The position numbers and the translations under genes are program-made. From Symmachiella macrocystis (GTDB lineage: Bacteria > Planctomycetota > Planctomycetia > Planctomycetales > Planctomycetaceae), in the NCBI RefSeq assembly GCF_007860075.1, contig NZ_SJPP01000001.1, positions 992,001 to 1,056,000 of the forward strand: a DNA stretch of 64,000 nucleotides, given 5' to 3'. The notes below the pieces were generated by a model that saw nothing but the letters and a program-made list of their open reading frames with translations, was not told where the DNA came from and ran no database searches. Positions 63,301 through 64,000 of this stretch are shown here, piece after piece. Every line of letters begins with the position of its first letter. The first letter of the stretch is position 1.

Positions 63301-63308
63301 ACAGGGAG
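63301..63308 (+). promoter_or_regulatory. Candidate CsrA-binding site in the csrA-2 leader
   Basis: ACAGGGAG matches the ACARGGA core of the CsrA consensus. A second GGA (in TGGGAGAG at 63324-63331) overlaps the probable ribosome binding site. This suggests self-regulation, inferred only from the motifs. Confidence 0.4.
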
Positions 63309-63340
63309 CAGGCTTCGCAGTACTGGGAGAGTAGCGTCCA

Positions 63341-63547
63341 ATGTTAGTTCTTTCACGTAAAAAGAACGAAAGCATTGTAATTGACGACAACATCGTCATC
63401 ACGGTGGTGGAAGTTCGTGGGGATAAAGTGCGTTTGGGAATCCAAGCGCCCAAGGAAATCCCCGTACACCGCAGTGAAGTTTACGAAGCAATCCACAATC
63501 ATGAACAGAAGACCGGTCACTCCGGGGTTTCCCCCGCTGAGACTTAG
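63341..63547 (+). CDS. csrA: Carbon storage regulator CsrA (copy 2)
   Basis: A protein of 68 residues beginning [20 protein letters not shown], with [22 protein letters not shown], matching canonical CsrA better than copy 1. It should form the RNA-binding dimer and repress or activate mRNAs at GGA sites. The ATG follows GGGAGAGTAGCGTCCA. The two paralogues are 51 kb apart and differ mainly in the C-terminal tail; their division of labour is unknown. Confidence 0.95.
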   Translation: MLVLSRKKNESIVIDDNIVITVVEVRGDKVRLGIQAPKEIPVHRSEVYEAIHNHEQKTGHSGVSPAET

Positions 63548-63953
63548 AATTCTGTCGGATCAAATGATTGCATTGTTGGTCTTTACTATGTCTTTTACTC
63601 ACTAATCGTTTGCTACACCGTGATTTCGACGGTGACGTGACTTACGTGATCGATCCAAAACTCGCGTTCCCATAATTCTTTAGGTGTATCTCCACGCATC
63701 TGACCTATCGTTCTCACCACGATCGAACTGCACCCTCACTCTTCCTACGGGAAAATAGGCCAAATGCAGATCGCTGCAAACGAGACACGGCACCGGGAAA
63801 TCTGGATTCCCACCGCGTGCATCCGTGAGTTTCAGTGAATTCGACTCTTTTGTTTGAAGCACAGCAACCGAATGAGCCGAAGCTCTCTAACACGATATCG
63901 AATCCGCGAAAACAAAACATCGTTTTTCCCGCTTTTATGAGGCGGCCATCGTC
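63548..63953. other. Intergenic region, no gene seen
   Basis: No supported coding frame lies after csrA copy 2. The minus-strand frames in this region lack ribosome binding sites and plausible products. Confidence 0.4.
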
Positions 63954-63983
63954 TTGACAATCGGTGAAGCGGTTCTGTATTGT
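63954..63983 (+). promoter_or_regulatory. Possible promoter reading out of the window
   Basis: A perfect TTGACA is followed 18 nt later by TATTGT (4 of 6 matches to the -10 box). If real, it drives a plus-strand gene beyond the window end. Confidence 0.35.
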
Positions 63984-64000
63984 ATGACGCATCAGGCACA

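Overview
This window looks like a chromosome segment from a member of the Planctomycetes, probably order Planctomycetales. The main evidence is a three-gene block with DUF1501, DUF1549/DUF1553 and planctomycete-type cytochrome/WD40/PPC domains (3.9-11.6 kb). Other supporting features are very large exported proteins with no clear family, Gfo/Idh/MocA-like proteins, NIPSNAP and DUF3500 proteins, two csrA genes, and loosely packed genes with long intergenic gaps. Species was not determined. No rRNA, tRNA, CRISPR array, phage or insertion sequence was recognised.

Layout. 1-3.2 kb: a truncated ABC exporter with a badly degenerate nucleotide-binding domain, then an ABC-2 type permease with a terminator. 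3.5-12.1 kb (minus strand): DUF1501, then DUF1549/1553, then cytochrome/WD40/PPC, then acylphosphatase, with csrA number 1 upstream. 12.8-21.4 kb: a Gfo/Idh/MocA oxidoreductase, an MBL-fold hydrolase, a PP2C phosphatase, an overlapping alpha/beta-hydrolase and PIG-L deacetylase pair, an HTH-EIIA(PTS) regulator, a sugar isomerase/epimerase, and a Tat-exported DUF3500-like protein. 22-33.5 kb: a small secreted Gly/Tyr/Arg-rich protein, a prepilin-peptidase-like protein, a dicarboxylate/amino-acid symporter, a secreted hypothetical, a Nudix hydrolase, an outer-membrane barrel, a zinc-ribbon membrane protein, a sugar-binding protein plus a single MalG-type permease, a globin and a HEAT-repeat lipoprotein. 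34-40.5 kb: a polysaccharide-export (SLBB/Wza-type) lipoprotein, a small secreted protein, a dihydroorotate-dehydrogenase-like enzyme, a DUF2784 protein, a PilZ protein, a lipoprotein and a ParA ATPase. 40.8-52.7 kb: two adjacent genes for very large exported membrane proteins (1138 and 2785 residues) that together hold three copies of one module of unknown function. 52.8-64 kb: small secreted proteins, including one with ten evenly spaced Cys-Cys pairs, a DinG-like helicase, a membrane-anchored degenerate Gfo/Idh-like protein, MtnA, NIPSNAP, an SDR, RsmD, an FHA protein, a receiver/zinc-ribbon protein and csrA number 2.

The strongest unexplained signals are: (i) a roughly 91-nt intergenic element with inverted ends in three copies (3.36, 27.68 and 56.49 kb); (ii) the giant-protein module triplication; (iii) the Cys-Cys heptad protein; (iv) several family members that have lost signature residues (the ABC NBD, the Gfo/Idh-like protein, an alpha/beta hydrolase with Thr for Ser, a receiver with Glu for Asp, and DinG with one cluster Cys replaced by Ser); and (v) perfect or near-perfect long inverted repeats in intergenic DNA. 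Start codons were chosen from visible Shine-Dalgarno sequences and signal peptides. Family names come from motif recognition only; no database search was possible.
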